DNA from: Agathobaculum sp. Marseille-P7918
GTDB taxonomy: Bacteria > Bacillota > Clostridia > Oscillospirales > Butyricicoccaceae
DNA length: 64,000 nt
NCBI RefSeq assembly: GCF_900625105.1
Contig: NZ_UYYD01000002.1
Location: 124,001 to 188,000, forward strand
Reading direction: 5' to 3'
Below, piece after piece: positions 34,818-43,179 of the stretch. The first letter of the stretch is position 1. Every line of letters begins with the position of its first letter. The position numbers were made by a program, and so were the translations under genes. Under the pieces are notes generated by a model, which worked only from the letters and a program-made list of their open reading frames with translations, was not told where the DNA came from and did no database searches.

Positions 34818-35491
34818 GGTTCCGTTCCTCCCATCAGATACCCTTCGCCGATGCGGTTGCGGATGGGATCGTATCCCAGCGCCGCGCGCAGCTTTTTGCG
34901 CAGGGACGAAATATGCACCCGGATGGAATTGCTGAACGTATCGACACTGTTATCCCAGACGTGCTCCAGCAGTTCCTCCTGACTGACCGGCCGTCCTTGA
35001 TGGAACATCAGATATTCCATGATCCCGGTCTCCTTGCGTGTGAGCGTCAGCGTCTGCCCACGGGCGGCGGCCGTGCGCGCCTTTGTGTCAAAGGTCAGCG
35101 GCCCGCAGGACAACATCACATCGTGCTGGGTGAACTGCCGCAGCGTCAGGCTGCGGATCCGGGCTTCCAGTTCCGCCAGATGGAAGGGTTTGGACAGATA
35201 GTCATTGGCGCCGGCGTCCAGCCCCTCCACCTTATCGGCGACCTCGTTGCGCGCCGACAGGATGAGCACCCGTGTCTCCCGGTCGGTCTGGCGCAGCTTG
35301 CGCAGCACGGTCATCCCGTCCTGTCCGGGCAAATTCAAATCCAGCAGCACCAGATCATACCGCTCGGTTTGCAGCAGCTCGAGCGCTTTCTCGCCGTCAT
35401 AGCAAAAATCCACGCTGTAAGCCAGCCGCCGCAGGCTCCGGACGATGGTCTGGCACAGGGCGCGTTCATCTTCCACGACCAACAGATGCAT
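34814..35491 (-). CDS. OmpR/PhoB-family response regulator
   Basis: 225 aa. Receiver domain with acidic pocket VVEDER, phosphoacceptor Asp in LVLLDLNLPGQDG (about residue 51), the Ser/Thr in LILSARN and Lys in LSKPFH. A winged-helix DNA-binding domain follows (TLTRKETGIMEYLM ... VHISSLRKKL). The start ATG at 35491 has GGAGGAG 6 bases upstream. Translationally coupled to the kinase. Confidence 0.93.
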   Translation of the reverse strand: MHLLVVEDERALCQTIVRSLRRLAYSVDFCYDGEKALELLQTERYDLVLLDLNLPGQDGMTVLRKLRQTDRETRVLILSARNEVADKVEGLDAGANDYLSKPFHLAELEARIRSLTLRQFTQHDVMLSCGPLTFDTKARTAAARGQTLTLTRKETGIMEYLMFHQGRPVSQEELLEHVWDNSVDTFSNSIRVHISSLRKKLRAALGYDPIRNRIGEGYLMGGTEP

Positions 35492-35532
35492 TTTCACTCC
35501 TCCTTTCCGGTTTTCGTCATACCGATGCATTC

Positions 35533-35607
35533 ATTATAGCAGAGGCGGATAAAGTTTTTGTTAAATTTCTGTTTTTAACGCAGATCTTAACTGCCATACG
35601 GTATGAT
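35533..35607. promoter_or_regulatory. divergent promoter region with direct repeats for the response regulator
   Basis: A minus-strand TATAAT (35533-35538) faces the regulator gene and a plus-strand TATGAT (35602-35607) faces the redox genes. Between them TTAAC occurs at 35575 and 35587, 12 bases apart, with TTAAA at 35561. This is the spacing class of OmpR-type half sites. Neither promoter has a good -35, which suggests activation by the regulator. Confidence 0.5.
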
Positions 35608-35630
35608 AAAAGCGCAAACGGAAAGGAGGA

Positions 35631-35783
35631 ATGCAGTTGTTCCTTTCAAAACGGACTGCAGCACAGCTCATCCTGTTCGCCGCGGGCATTGCCATGACCG
35701 TCTTCGGCGTCTGGCGCGGCGAAGCGGATACCGTGCTGTACAAGGCGATCAATCTATGTCTGGAGTGTGTGGGCATTGGATAA
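35631..35783 (+). CDS. 50-aa CXXC membrane protein, CD1871A-like
   Basis: Short ORF, MQLFLSKRTAAQ start, with one hydrophobic helix (LILFAAGIAMTVFGVW) and the C-terminal INLCLECVGIG signature of the CD1871A family of CXXC mini-proteins. AAAGGAGG lies 2-3 bases before the ATG, close but usable. Its end overlaps the start of the 4Fe-4S protein. The paired cysteines facing the membrane boundary could relay electrons between the polyferredoxin-like protein and the thioredoxin-like lipoprotein; that role is inferred from context. Confidence 0.8.
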   Translation: MQLFLSKRTAAQLILFAAGIAMTVFGVWRGEADTVLYKAINLCLECVGIG

Positions 35784-36720
35784 AAGACCTTTTGGCGTGT
35801 CCCGCCTGCTGTCCCGCTGCCGTGGTTGGATACAGGCAGGCGCCGCTCTGCTGACCAACCTTCATCTTCCCAACTTCCTCCGGGGCGGACTGTATCAGGG
35901 GCCCGGGAAACGCTTGTGCGTTCCGGGGCTCAACTGTTACTCCTGTCCGGCATCGGCCGGCGCTTGTCCCATCGGGGCGTTTCAGGCCGTGGTGGGTTCC
36001 TCCAAATTCCACTTTTCCTATTATATTACCGGCCTGCTGATCCTGCTGGGCGTGCTGCTGGGACGGTTCATCTGCGGTTTCCTTTGTCCGTTCGGCTGGT
36101 TTCAGGAGCTGCTGTACAAAATCCCGCTTGCAAAGCGCTCCACCAAGGCGCTCTACCCGCTGACCTGGCTCAAATATCTGGTTCTGCTGGGGATGGTCGT
36201 GCTGCTTCCCATGCTGGCGGTGAACCAAGCGGGCTTGGGCGATCCGTTCTTTTGCAAATACCTCTGTCCGCAGGGCGTACTGGAGGGCGCCATCCCGCTG
36301 GCGCTGGTCAATCCCGGCATCCGCGCCACACTGGGTGATCTGTTCCTCTGGAAATGCGGCATTCTGCTGGCTGTGATCCTATGCAGCATCGCATTCTTCC
36401 GTCCGTTCTGCAAGTGGCTGTGCCCGCTGGGCGCGTTTTACGCCCTGTTCAACCAGATTTCACTGGTTCGGATGCAAGTGGACCAGACAAAATGCATTTC
36501 CTGCGGGAAGTGCGCCAAGGCCTGCAAAATGGATGTGGACGTGACTCGGACGCCGGACCACACCGAATGCATCCGCTGCGGCATGTGCGTCCGGGCCTGT
36601 CCCACCGGCGCTGTGCGCTTCTGCTGCGGCGCGCCGTCCGGCAAAGCCCGAAGCGGCGCCGGACAAACCGCACAGCCGACCCCGCAAACCGACCCTACCA
36701 AGCAAGGAGAAAAACCATGA
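35776..36720 (+). CDS. 4Fe-4S polyferredoxin-like membrane protein (NapH/CcoG type)
   Basis: About 314 aa. Cysteine clusters occur early (CYSCPASAGACP) and after each of several membrane helices (CGFLCPFGW, CKYLCPQG, CKWLCPLG), the pattern of the NapH/RnfB-like 4Fe-4S_5 domain. Two classic CxxCxxCxxxC ferredoxin sites lie near the C-terminus (CISCGKCAKACKMDV; CIRCGMCVRACPTG). I take TTG 35776 as start, since an upstream GTG lies farther inside the previous gene. It probably carries electrons across the membrane to the TlpA-like and MsrAB lipoproteins. Confidence 0.85.
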   Translation: MDKRPFGVSRLLSRCRGWIQAGAALLTNLHLPNFLRGGLYQGPGKRLCVPGLNCYSCPASAGACPIGAFQAVVGSSKFHFSYYITGLLILLGVLLGRFICGFLCPFGWFQELLYKIPLAKRSTKALYPLTWLKYLVLLGMVVLLPMLAVNQAGLGDPFFCKYLCPQGVLEGAIPLALVNPGIRATLGDLFLWKCGILLAVILCSIAFFRPFCKWLCPLGAFYALFNQISLVRMQVDQTKCISCGKCAKACKMDVDVTRTPDHTECIRCGMCVRACPTGAVRFCCGAPSGKARSGAGQTAQPTPQTDPTKQGEKP

Positions 36721-37307
36721 ACAGAACCAAATTTGCCGCGCTGCTGCTGACCGCGCTTTTCGCGCTTTCTCTGGCAGCCTGCGGCGCAAAGAGCCAACCG
36801 GACACGACCGAAGACATGGCTCCGTCTGCGGACGCATCCATGCAGCAATTTCCCGCCTTTGAGGGGAAGGATCTGGACGGAAATGCGGTGAACAGCCAAG
36901 ACCTGTTCTCCGAAAACGCCGTCACAGTGGTCAACTTCTGGTTCACCACCTGCGGCCCCTGTGTCGGGGAGCTGGCCGATCTGGATGCCCTGAACAAGGA
37001 GCTCCAGAAGCAGGACGGCAGGCTCATCGGCATCAATGCCTTCACGCTGGACGGCAATGAAACGGCGGTTGCCGAGGCCAAGGACGTTCTGGCAAAGACC
37101 GGTGCCTCCTATACGAACGTCTATTTTGATTCCGACAGTGAAGCAGGCACGTTTGCCTCGGGCGTGTACGCTTACCCTACGACGTATGTGGTAGACCGCA
37201 GCGGCAATCTCGTAGGCGAGCCCATTTTGGGGGCGGTGACCGAACCCAAGCAGATGGAATCCCTCAAGCAAATGATCCAGCAGGCGATCGACCAGGACAA
37301 GGGATAA
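36717..37307 (+). CDS. TlpA/ResA-like thioredoxin lipoprotein
   Basis: 196 aa. Lipoprotein signal with lipobox SLAACGAK (Cys about residue 22), then a thioredoxin fold with the redox-active CGPC in FWFTTCGPCVGEL (about residue 81) and the cis-proline YPTTYVVD near 160. It overlaps the previous stop (ATGA). Anchored outside the membrane, it should accept electrons from the membrane protein and reduce the MsrAB partner encoded next. Confidence 0.92.
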   Translation: MNRTKFAALLLTALFALSLAACGAKSQPDTTEDMAPSADASMQQFPAFEGKDLDGNAVNSQDLFSENAVTVVNFWFTTCGPCVGELADLDALNKELQKQDGRLIGINAFTLDGNETAVAEAKDVLAKTGASYTNVYFDSDSEAGTFASGVYAYPTTYVVDRSGNLVGEPILGAVTEPKQMESLKQMIQQAIDQDKG

Positions 37308-37346
37308 GCACATCGTATCCCCGGAACGCAGGAGGTGTTATTTTTT

Positions 37347-38468
37347 ATGCGAGGCAAGGTTCTTTCGCTTCTTTTGGCGTCTGTACTGATGCTGGGCGGC
37401 TGTGCCGCGCAGCCCAATGCGCCGCAGCCGACCGACGAACAGGAAACCCCGCCGCCGGCAGCCGGACAGTCTGCCGGCGCATCCGAAAAGGAGAATATGT
37501 ATATGGATTCTACTGAAAACGTCATCTATCTGGCCGGCGGCTGCTTCTGGGGCATGGAGCACCTGATGCAGTCCATCCCCGGCGTCATTGATGCGCAAAG
37601 CGGCTACGCCAACGGCACCGGCGAGGCCGATGCCAATTACCGGGCGGTCTGCGCCGGCAACACGGGTTTCCGGGAAACCGTGCGCGTGGAATACGATCCG
37701 GAGCAGGTCAGTCTGGACGCACTGCTGCTGGCGTACTTCTATGTCATCGACCCCACGGTGCAGAACCAGCAGGGCAACGACCGGGGCACCCAGTATCAGA
37801 CCGGTGTCTATTATACCAACGACAAGGCAAAGGAGACCGTCGATCGGATCGCTGCGATCGAACGCAGCCGCAGTGAGGAATTTTTTGTGGAAATCGGCCC
37901 GCTGATGAATTTTTATCCGGCCGAGGAATACCATCAGGATTATCTGGAGAAAAACCCCTTCGGCTACTGCCATATCCCGACCGAGGAAATCGCGCTGTTT
38001 TCCAAGCTGCGCATCGATCCGGGGGACTACCGCAAGCCCGCGGCGGAATCCATTCGCGACAAGCTGACCGACGAGCAATACCGCATCACACAGGAAAACG
38101 GCACAGAACACGCGTTTGACAACGCCTTCTGGGACCAGTTTGAAAAGGGCATCTATGTGGATATCGTGACCGGCGAACCGCTGTTTTCCTCTACGGACAA
38201 GTTTGAAAGCGGCTGCGGCTGGCCCGCTTTTTCCAAGCCCATCGAATCCCCGGCGGTGGTCGAGCTGCCGGACGACAGCCTCGGCATGCACCGCACGGAA
38301 GTCCGCAGCCGGGCGGGCAACTCGCATCTCGGCCATGTCTTTACCAATGATCCCGAGTCCCCCAACGGCGTGCGCTACTGCATCAACAGCGCGGCGCTGC
38401 GTTTCATCCCCTATGAAAAAATGCAGGCCGAAGGCTATGGTTACCTGCTCGATCTGTTCGACGACTGA
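37347..38468 (+). CDS. msrAB: MsrA-MsrB fusion methionine sulfoxide reductase, lipoprotein
   Basis: 373 aa. Lipobox MLGGCAAQ (Cys about residue 19). The MsrA domain (about 57-210) holds the catalytic Cys in GGCFWGME, with GYANG and EEYHQDYL. The MsrB domain (about 228-372) has [14 protein letters not shown] and the catalytic Cys in [11 protein letters not shown]. It repairs both sulfoxide epimers of methionine in surface proteins. GGAGGTG precedes the ATG. It is the last gene of the redox operon and ends only 14 bases before the island's right end repeat. Confidence 0.95.
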   Translation: MRGKVLSLLLASVLMLGGCAAQPNAPQPTDEQETPPPAAGQSAGASEKENMYMDSTENVIYLAGGCFWGMEHLMQSIPGVIDAQSGYANGTGEADANYRAVCAGNTGFRETVRVEYDPEQVSLDALLLAYFYVIDPTVQNQQGNDRGTQYQTGVYYTNDKAKETVDRIAAIERSRSEEFFVEIGPLMNFYPAEEYHQDYLEKNPFGYCHIPTEEIALFSKLRIDPGDYRKPAAESIRDKLTDEQYRITQENGTEHAFDNAFWDQFEKGIYVDIVTGEPLFSSTDKFESGCGWPAFSKPIESPAVVELPDDSLGMHRTEVRSRAGNSHLGHVFTNDPESPNGVRYCINSAALRFIPYEKMQAEGYGYLLDLFDD

Positions 38469-38481
38469 CCGCTTGCCCCTC

Positions 38482-38510
38482 CCGCATCCGACTTTTCCCC
38501 AAGCATGTGC
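38482..38510 (+). repeat. right end of the feoB island (attR-like site)
   Basis: The arm 38483-38504 (starting CGCATCCG, ending CCCCAAGC) is the imperfect inverted partner of the left end, and ATGTGC (38505-38510) repeats the bases at 3937-3942. The same 24 bases (38482-38505) recur at 33561-33584. Confidence 0.82.
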
Positions 38511-39338
38511 ATGGGCTTCGGATGCAACGCCTGCGGCGTGACCGGCTGCCGCATCATCGACTCGCCGCGCGAGCGGCTGATCGCCATTCTGACCAACACG
38601 TTTGCGCCCTGCAACGGGCGGTTCCCGCTGCTGATCTTCCTGTGCGCCACGTTTTTCGCGGGCAACGCCGCCGGCGGCGCGCTGCTGCTGACCGCCGTGA
38701 TCGCGGGCAGCGTCATGCTCACCCTTGTCGCCTCGCGCCTGCTGAGCGCGACCGTACTGAAAGGCGTGCCGTCCTCGTTCACGCTCGAGCTGCCACCCTA
38801 CCGCGCGCCGCAGCTCGGGCAGGTGATCGTGCGCAGCGTGCTTGACCGGACTCTGTTCGTCCTCGGCCGCGCGGCGGCGGTGGCCGCGCCCGCAGGCGCG
38901 CTCATCTGGCTGCTGGCCAATCTGCAAATCGGGGACGCGTCGGTTTTCGCGCACCTGACCGCCTGGCTCGACCCCGCGGGGCGGCTGTTGGGGCTGGACG
39001 GCGTGATCCTGCTCGCCTTTCTCCTCGCCTTTCCGGCAAACGAGCTGGTGATGCCGCTGATCGTCATGGGCTACCTCGCGACCGGCACGATCGCGGACGT
39101 GACCGACCTTGCGGCCTTCCGCACGCTGCTGCTGGCCAACGGCTGGACGGTGTGCACCGCGCTGTGCACGCTGGTGTTTGCGGTGGCGCACTGGCCGTGC
39201 TCGACCACCTGCCTGACCATCTGGAAAGAGACGCGCAGCGTCCGCTGGACGCTCGCCGCCGTGGCGCTGCCGACCGCGTTCGGCCTTGCGCTCTGTCTTG
39301 CCGTGCACGGCATGTGCACGCTCCTCGGCCTTGCATAA
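38505..39338 (+). pseudogene. feoB: feoB, 3' part
   Basis: 277 codons. The text MCMGFGCNACGVTGCRIIDSP... continues FeoB exactly where the 5' part stops at 3942. It covers the GFGCN gate motif, SPRERLIAILTNTFAPCNGR and the remaining membrane helices to the natural end. Joined with the 5' part it would give about 648 residues, a normal FeoB. The duplicated ATGTGC supplies an ATG in frame, so a C-terminal fragment might be made, but no ribosome site is seen. The stop is followed by a terminator, as expected for the end of the feoAB operon. Confidence 0.9.
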
Positions 39339-39339
39339 C

Positions 39340-39368
39340 AAAAGCCGCCCTTCCGGGGCGGCTTTTTT
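39340..39368 (+). terminator. terminator of the feoAB operon
   Basis: AAAAGCCGCCC pairs with GGGCGGCTTTT, followed by T residues, directly after the feoB stop. Confidence 0.88.
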
Positions 39369-39390
39369 CCCGCGCGCACAAACAGAACAT

Positions 39391-39419
39391 TTGTTTTCCT
39401 GTCTCATCTGTGATATACT
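39391..39419 (+). promoter_or_regulatory. promoter of pcrA
   Basis: TTGTTT (39391-39396), 17-bp spacer, TATACT (39414-39419) with an extended -10 TG. Confidence 0.65.
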
Positions 39420-39453
39420 GATTTCGTATCTTCACAACGAAACGAGGAACCCC

Positions 39454-41859
39454 ATGGAACCGACCAAATTTGACCTGAAATACGCCGCTGTACGGCGCGC
39501 GATCATCGAGCAGTCGTTTGCGCACCTCAACGACCGCCAGCGCGAAGCGGTGTTCACGACCGAAGGCCCGCTGCTCATCCTTGCGGGCGCGGGCAGCGGC
39601 AAGACGACCGTGCTCATCAACCGCATCGTCAATATCCTGCGCTTCGGGCAGGGCCTGACGAACGAATTTGCCCCCGAGGGCGCCACTGAGGACGACCTGC
39701 TGTTCCTGACCGAATACCTGACCGATCCCAAGCCGGAAAACCGCGCCCGCGCCGAGCACTTGTGCGCGGTCGATCCCGCGCGCCCGTGGCAGGTGATCGC
39801 GATCACCTTCACCAACAAGGCCGCGCGCGAGCTGCGCGACCGCCTGCTGGCCGCCCTGCCGGACGAAACCGCGGCAAACGACGTCTGGGCCTACACCTTT
39901 CACACGGCCTGCCTGCGCATCCTGCGCCGGTATAACGACCTGCTCGGCTTCGACACCCCGTTCACCATCTACGACGAGGACGATAAAAAGCGCGTTGTGA
40001 CCAACGTGATGAAGCAGCTGAACCTCGACACCAAGACCTTTGACCCGCGCACCGTGATCGGCATGATTTCGCGCGCAAAAGACAAGCTGATGACCCCCAA
40101 GCAGTTTGCCGCCGACGCCGCGGGCGATTACTTCCGCGAAAAGGTGGCAGAGGTCTACAAGCTGTACGAAAAGGAGATGCGCAAAGCCGCGGCGCTCGAC
40201 TTTGACGACATCATCATGAAAACCGTCCTGCTGCTGCAAAGCAACCCGGATGTGCTCGAGCTGTACCAGCGGCAGTTCCGCTATGTGCTGGTGGACGAGT
40301 ATCAGGACACCAACTACGCCCAGTATGTGCTGACCAGCCTGCTGGCGGGATATTACGAAAACATCTGCGTGGTCGGCGACGACGACCAAAGTATCTACAA
40401 ATTCCGCGGCGCGACGATCGCAAACATCCTGGAGTTTGAAAAGCAGTTCAAAAACGCAAAAACCATCCGGCTCGAGCAGAACTACCGCTCGACCGGCAAC
40501 ATCTTAAGCGCCGCCAACGAGGTCATCCGCAACAACGTCGGCCGCAAGGGCAAGGAGCTCTGGACCGATCAGGCAGGCGGCTCCAAAATCCACCTGCACC
40601 GCTCGGACAGCCAGGAGGGCGAAGCCGCCTACATCGCGGACACCATCCGCGAAGGCGTCGAAGCCGGCCGCCGGTGGAGCGATTTTGCGATTTTGTACCG
40701 CAATAACGTACTGAGCGATAACATCGCCGCGGCGTTCATCCGCGCGGGCATCCCCTACCGCGTCTACAAGGGCCGCGACTTCTTCTCGCGCGCCGAGGTG
40801 CGCGATATGTTCGCCTATCTGTGGGTGCTGGAAAACCCGGCGGACGAGCTGCGTCTGCGCCGCATCATCAACGTGCCTGCGCGCAAGATCGGCGACAAGT
40901 CGGTCGAGACCGCGTCCCAGCTCGCGCTGGAAAACGGCATGCTGCTGTATGACGTGGTGCGCAACGCTTCCCAGTTCCCCGCCCTGTCGCGCGGCGCGTC
41001 CGCGATGGAAAAGTTCGGCACGATGATGGAAAACCTGCGCCAGCAGCGCGCGTTCCTGTCGCTGTCCGAGCTGTATGACGAGCTGCTCGAGCAGACCGGC
41101 TACCGCCGCGCGCTCGAGGAAAAGGGCGGCGTGGAAGAGCAGGGCCGCCTCGAGCACATCGAGGAGCTCAAGTCCTACCTCGTCGATTACGAAGAGAAGA
41201 ACGAAGCGCCCACGCTGGGCGGTTTTCTGGAAAACATGGCGCTGTACACCGACGCCGACCAGACCGAAGAGGACGAGGACGCCGTGCTGATGATGACCAT
41301 GCACTCGGCTAAGGGTCTGGAATTCCCGGTCGTGTTCCTTGCGGGCATGGAGGACGGTCTGTTCCCCGGCTTCCGCGCGATGGAGCGCGACGAGGACATG
41401 GAGGAGGAGCGCCGGCTGTGCTATGTTGCGGTCACGCGCGCGCGGGAAGAGCTGTACCTGACCTGCGCCGAGCGCCGTCTGCTGTACGGCCGCACGCAGT
41501 ACGCACATCCCTCGCGCTTCATCGACGAGATGCCGCGCGAGCTGCTCGACAGCAACATCGTGGAGAGCCGCATGTTCGCCGCCGCGACCCAGCCCGAACC
41601 CGGCCTGCCCCGCGCGCAGATCCACCGGGCGCGCACGTTCTCGGCCGCGTCCTCGGTTCCCGCAGCGCCCAAGGCGGCGGGCGCGCCGCTGCCGGACTTC
41701 CCGGCGGGCTGCCGCGTGCACCACAAGGCCTTCGGCGACGGCATGATCCTGAGCGCCAAGCCGATGGGAAACGACGCATTGCTCGAGATCGCCTTCGACC
41801 AGAAGGGCACCAAGCGCCTGATGGCCAAGGCGGCCGCGAATTTCATGCAGAAAATCTAA
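39454..41859 (+). CDS. pcrA: UvrD/PcrA-type superfamily 1 DNA helicase
   Basis: 801 aa. Motif I LAGAGSGKTT, Ia ITFTNKAARELRDR, II VDEYQDTN, III GDDDQSIYKFRGA, IV LEQNYRSTGNIL, V TMHSAKGLEFPVVFLAGMEDGLFPG and VI YVAVTRAREELYLT are all present in order. A Tudor-like PcrA tail closes the protein (GCRVHHKAFGDGMIL). A 3'-5' helicase for repair and replication-transcription conflicts. The start ATG at 39454 has CGAGGA upstream; an upstream ATG in frame runs through the promoter. An insertion of about 45 residues between motifs I and Ia (TNEFAPEGATEDD...) is longer than in the Bacillus enzyme. Confidence 0.94.
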   Translation: MEPTKFDLKYAAVRRAIIEQSFAHLNDRQREAVFTTEGPLLILAGAGSGKTTVLINRIVNILRFGQGLTNEFAPEGATEDDLLFLTEYLTDPKPENRARAEHLCAVDPARPWQVIAITFTNKAARELRDRLLAALPDETAANDVWAYTFHTACLRILRRYNDLLGFDTPFTIYDEDDKKRVVTNVMKQLNLDTKTFDPRTVIGMISRAKDKLMTPKQFAADAAGDYFREKVAEVYKLYEKEMRKAAALDFDDIIMKTVLLLQSNPDVLELYQRQFRYVLVDEYQDTNYAQYVLTSLLAGYYENICVVGDDDQSIYKFRGATIANILEFEKQFKNAKTIRLEQNYRSTGNILSAANEVIRNNVGRKGKELWTDQAGGSKIHLHRSDSQEGEAAYIADTIREGVEAGRRWSDFAILYRNNVLSDNIAAAFIRAGIPYRVYKGRDFFSRAEVRDMFAYLWVLENPADELRLRRIINVPARKIGDKSVETASQLALENGMLLYDVVRNASQFPALSRGASAMEKFGTMMENLRQQRAFLSLSELYDELLEQTGYRRALEEKGGVEEQGRLEHIEELKSYLVDYEEKNEAPTLGGFLENMALYTDADQTEEDEDAVLMMTMHSAKGLEFPVVFLAGMEDGLFPGFRAMERDEDMEEERRLCYVAVTRAREELYLTCAERRLLYGRTQYAHPSRFIDEMPRELLDSNIVESRMFAAATQPEPGLPRAQIHRARTFSAASSVPAAPKAAGAPLPDFPAGCRVHHKAFGDGMILSAKPMGNDALLEIAFDQKGTKRLMAKAAANFMQKI

Positions 41860-41874
41860 AAACGCGCACAAAAC

Positions 41875-41902
41875 AAGGCGGCTGCCAAATGGCAGCCGCC
41901 TT
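41875..41902. terminator. bidirectional terminator
   Basis: 13-bp perfect stem (41875-41887 with 41890-41902, loop AA) between the convergent pcrA and membrane-protein genes. Confidence 0.88.
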
Positions 41903-41916
41903 TTGTGCTTCTTTTG

Positions 41917-42360
41917 TCATACTTTGTCCGACCCGCGCACGGGAAACGCCGCGCGGAACCACAAAAACCCGAAAACAAACGCCGCGATGCCCAGCACCGC
42001 CACCAGAACGAACCACAGGTCCAGCCCCATGACGTACCAGCCCTCGACGCCGATCTGGAACATCACCATCACCGCCATCAGGCCGAGCAGCACGAGCGTC
42101 AGGATCATCACCGCGCCGTTGATCACCGCGAGCAGATATTTTGCCCAGTGCAGCCCCACGCCGTACAAAATCGCCGGCAGCAGATACACCACCGCGGCCA
42201 GCGCCGCCGCCAGCCACATCGTGCGGCTGCCGAAGCCGCCAAAATACGGGATGCTGCCCTGCATCGTGGGGGAAAGCGAGATCGCAAGAACAATCATCAC
42301 CCAAAGCACGGCCAGACCCACAGCCCAGCCAACCACCGATTTCCGCACGGTTTTCCGCAT
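41917..42360 (-). CDS. four-helix membrane protein of unknown function
   Basis: 147 aa, almost entirely hydrophobic: helices at about 8-28, 47-70, 75-98 and 112-137. A short basic N-terminus (MRKTVRKS) and a C-terminal FRAAFPVRGSDKV tail lie in the cytoplasm. The start is the ATG at 42360 with AAGGGGTG 7 bases upstream; a GTG three codons earlier overlaps that site. No family recognised. It stands alone between two terminators. Confidence 0.62.
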   Translation of the reverse strand: MRKTVRKSVVGWAVGLAVLWVMIVLAISLSPTMQGSIPYFGGFGSRTMWLAAALAAVVYLLPAILYGVGLHWAKYLLAVINGAVMILTLVLLGLMAVMVMFQIGVEGWYVMGLDLWFVLVAVLGIAAFVFGFLWFRAAFPVRGSDKV

Positions 42361-42437
42361 CGCGCCCACCCCTTTTCGGTTTCTGCTTTCAGTTTACCCT
42401 ACCCCGGGCGGGCTGTCAACGATAAAACACAGGCGTC

Positions 42438-42476
42438 AATAAAGCGGACTGCCCCTCGGATGCAGTCCGCTTTATT
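42438..42476 (-). terminator. terminator of the spoIIA operon
   Basis: 15-bp perfect stem (42438-42452 with 42462-42476) that includes the sigF stop codon and has A/T-rich arms. Confidence 0.8.
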
Positions 42477-43179
42477 CGGTCAGTTTTTTGCGCAGCGTCT
42501 CGATCGCGCGCTTTTCGATGCGCGAGACCTGCACCTGCGACACCCCGATGATGCGGGACACCTGCTGCTGGGTCAGATCGCGCGAAAACCGCAGCGCGAG
42601 CACCTGCCGCTCGCGTTCGGGCAGCGTGCGCATCGCCTCCCCCAGCGACAGATACAGGCAGGTGCGCTCCTCCATGCCCTCGTCGCCGACCAGATCGCCC
42701 AGCCGTCCGCCGCCGGACAGCTCGCGCTCAAACGAGTCCACCGTCACGTCCGCCTGCTCGCAGGACGCGACCTCCTCGGCCGTCAGCCCGGCTGCCGCCG
42801 CGACCTCGTTGACCGTGGGCGAGCGTCCGGTGCGCCCTTCCAGCTCGGCCTGGATGCGCCGCACGCGCACCGCGCGCTCCTTGACCGCGCGCCCGACCTT
42901 GACCGCGCCGTCGTCGCGCAGAAAGCGCCGGATTTCGCCCGCGATCTTGGGCACCGCATAAGTAGAAAACTCGTTGCCGAGCGCCGCGTCAAAGCCGCGC
43001 ACCGCTTTGATAAAGCCCACGCAGGCCAGCTGGTACAGGTCGTCCGGCTCGACGCCGCGCCCGTAATACCGCCGCGCGATCGACCAGATCAGCCCGCTGT
43101 TTTGCTCGATCAGCTGCGCCTCGGCCTCGCGGTCGCCCGCCGCCGCCCGCTCGAGCAGGCCGCGCATCGTGCTGGTCAC
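42472..43179 (-). CDS. sigF: sporulation RNA polymerase sigma factor SigF
   Basis: 235 aa. Region 2 (LIEQNSGLIWSIARRYYGRG, DDLYQLACVGFIKAVRGFD, EFSTYAVPKIAGEIRRFLRDDG) and regions 3-4 (LPERERQVLALRFSRDLTQQQV, GVSQVQVSRIEKRAIETLR) match sigma-F/SpoIIAC, the first forespore-specific factor. It overlaps spoIIAB by 4 bases as third gene of spoIIAA-spoIIAB-sigF, the canonical order. This places the organism among endospore formers. Confidence 0.94.
   Translation of the reverse strand: MTSTMRGLLERAAAGDREAEAQLIEQNSGLIWSIARRYYGRGVEPDDLYQLACVGFIKAVRGFDAALGNEFSTYAVPKIAGEIRRFLRDDGAVKVGRAVKERAVRVRRIQAELEGRTGRSPTVNEVAAAAGLTAEEVASCEQADVTVDSFERELSGGGRLGDLVGDEGMEERTCLYLSLGEAMRTLPERERQVLALRFSRDLTQQQVSRIIGVSQVQVSRIEKRAIETLRKKLTE

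Larger units (their letters stand above)
3943..38504. mobile_element. 34.6-kb genomic island integrated in feoB
   Basis: The feoB reading frame is continuous and in register if 34,568 bp are removed between the two ATGTGC copies (3937 and 38505). The ends carry imperfect inverted repeats of about 22 bp. The island encodes a large serine recombinase (11506-13116), which could integrate it, but no conjugation, replication or phage structural genes. An internal end-to-end junction at 33561-33609 suggests two adjacent units. Cargo consists of purine salvage, surface proteins, sugar catabolism and methionine-sulfoxide repair. An older rearrangement is an alternative, but the paired repeats favour site-specific integration. 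Confidence 0.78.
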
